NCBI GenBank assembly: GCA_008508345.1
Contig: QNGE01003036.1
Location: forward strand, 21,651 to 85,650
From: Paragonimus westermani
Lineage: Eukaryota > Platyhelminthes > Trematoda > Plagiorchiida > Troglotrematidae
Reading direction: 5' to 3'
DNA: 64,000 nt
In this document: in pieces, positions 62,676-64,000 of the stretch
Numbering within the stretch: the first letter of the stretch is position 1
Layout of the letters: each line of letters begins with the position of its first letter
The notes under the pieces: generated by a model
The model's input: only the letters and a program-made list of their open reading frames with translations
What the model was told of the DNA's origin: nothing
Database searches by the model: none
Program-made: the position numbers and the translations under genes

Positions 62676-63805
62676 GTAGGTGCTATCTGTGAATATGGAA
62701 CTTAAGCAAGCAAATAAGTAAAAGCTTTCATACAAAGCAGCTTGCAACATGTAGGCGCCCTCAAACAGGCAAAAGAAGATTACAGACAATAATAGTACTC
62801 ACTTGCAGTAAACTTTATTTTTTATGTGCTGAACATCACCTGATTAGTTATATGTTGTGTATGCTCATTATAATGGACAATTTCGGGAAATTAGGAAAAT
62901 GTTTGTCTGTTGAGAACGTCCGGCACGAGAAAGACCCAAATGCTCATAATTTGGAATGTCATATTTGAAATGCACATTATTGTAATTGAAGAATACTCAC
63001 AGCTTTCGCATTCAGATAAACTTTCCAACCAACCCCTTTCAAGAAGAATCATGAGTCGGGTTTCTTCTTGTTGGGGAAGACTGAAAATTTATACATACTT
63101 CAGTATGTAGTGTGAGCGATGTACAATCAACTAAATCTCCGTTACACACCCGCACCCACTACACCGTGTACCCGCGTGACGTAAAATTTCTGAAAACCCA
63201 GTTTTGACCATGTAGTGTCCTCCAAAAATTTAATAATATATGGAACCTTACTGCATGTAAACTGACCTAGTAATGTGCACATCTGCGTGCAAAGAAAGCG
63301 AGTTTTCAACATGGGTAAAACGGTGAAATCTCCTTAGAAATTAATGGTTTCACGTCAGTCTACCACAAATCATTCTGTAGAATGGAGATGTAATATTAAA
63401 TTTCGCAGCGTGAAAACGGATTGAATGATCTTTCGGAAAATGTCCACTCAGAGTTCGAAGTGTAATCTGACAGTACCACAAATAAGTGAATGTACTTAAT
63501 AAAATAACAATCTGTTGAATCCTGTAGAGCCGTACCCCCAAATTTTCAGGTAATCCAGAACGGCATGTTTGTAACTTCTCCTTCGTGAATATGGGAAAAA
63601 TTTTGCTTCATGCACTGTCACTAGCGTCTTATTTTGCTGCCCACGTCGTAAGAATGCCAGTTTGATTTAGAAGTTCAGTTTGGTAAGTTGTACGATCAGT
63701 TAGCTGTCCTGAATTTTAAATCAAATTTGAACAAAAAACGACCGAAATCAACGTTGGTTAGATCGTGCTATCAGCATCTTAAGTATGCACTGTGAGTAAC
63801 TCATC
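62676..63805. other. CFAP251 intron 15, incomplete
   Basis: Follows the GTAGGT donor of exon 15. No segment resembling the next EF-hand-region exon was found before the RTE tail at 63.8 kb. Confidence 0.5.
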
Positions 63806-64000
63806 ATCATCATCATAGACAGCAATACATCAGTGGTTAACACTAATGCTTAACTGCCACACAACCATGAAGAAACAGCAAACCCTATATATAGGAGAGA
63901 AGGAAAAAGAAGGGGACGGGAAGGGACCTAACTACTGAAAATGACTACGTCCATATTCAAACATTCAGCATCAAGGTGCCTACACCTTGCAAACAACACA
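63806..64000 (-). mobile_element. RTE-type LINE 3' tail, runs off the window
   Basis: Reverse complement of the 3' tail of the 19-21 kb LINE: shared pieces include the cagcaatacatcagtggtt region, gaccta/cttaactactgaaaat, and the hairpin-like caaggtgcctacaccttg. The protein-coding part should lie just beyond the window. A short TCA/CAT repeat (63801-63816) borders it, as is common at LINE 3' ends. Confidence 0.75.

Noticed and set aside
63541..63600. Possible next CFAP251 exon after aaattttcag
   Set aside because: In the required phase 0 it reads into a stop after 12 codons and lacks EF-hand-region motifs.

Overview
This window is animal nuclear DNA, most likely from a parasitic flatworm (trematode or tapeworm). 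The evidence is AT-rich sequence, low gene density, very small introns (32, 37 and 98 bp) beside introns of 5-9 kb, degenerate CR1- and RTE-type LINEs, and tRNA-derived SINE-like copies that carry a hammerhead ribozyme, as in the Sm-alpha elements of schistosomes. The species cannot be named from the sequence alone.

The only gene I can assemble with confidence is CFAP251 (WDR66) on the + strand. Fifteen exons between 15308 and 62675 use GT...AG sites, and the reading phase is conserved across all fourteen junctions. They give 779 codons without a stop: most of the WD40 region and the start of the C-terminal EF-hand-like region. The 5' end (before 15308) and the 3' end (after 62675, probably past the window) are missing. 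CFAP251 belongs to the calmodulin- and spoke-associated complex at the base of a radial spoke of motile cilia and sperm flagella. Its exon 14 (59448-59696) has a second copy 941 bp upstream, identical over about 240 bp and including 31 bp of the following intron.

Layout: 1-6.7 kb is mostly intergenic, with a tRNA-like element (minus, 3344-3423) and several open segments that may be exons of a minus-strand gene (2.2-4.5 kb). 6.7-13 kb is repeat-rich: a minus-strand CR1 LINE fragment with an internal 3 x 31 bp tandem repeat, an unexplained GC-richer block, and a longer degenerate CR1 LINE on the + strand. From 15.3 kb to 62.7 kb lies CFAP251. Its introns hold RTE fragments (16.8-17.3 kb minus, 19.1-20.9 kb plus, 51.1-51.4 kb minus), another CR1 fragment (22.7-23.8 kb), two SINE-like copies with hammerhead motifs (32.3 kb plus, intact by inspection; 54.4 kb minus, decayed), a possible nested minus-strand gene (42.9-44.6 kb), and two cysteine-rich + strand ORFs, one with a Kazal-like pattern (60.2-60.5 kb). 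The window ends inside another minus-strand RTE 3' end (63.8-64 kb).

The most interesting items are the complete hammerhead fold in a tRNA-derived element, the duplicated CFAP251 exon, and the cysteine-rich ORFs interleaved with CFAP251 exons. I see no CRISPR array, operon or bacterial feature.
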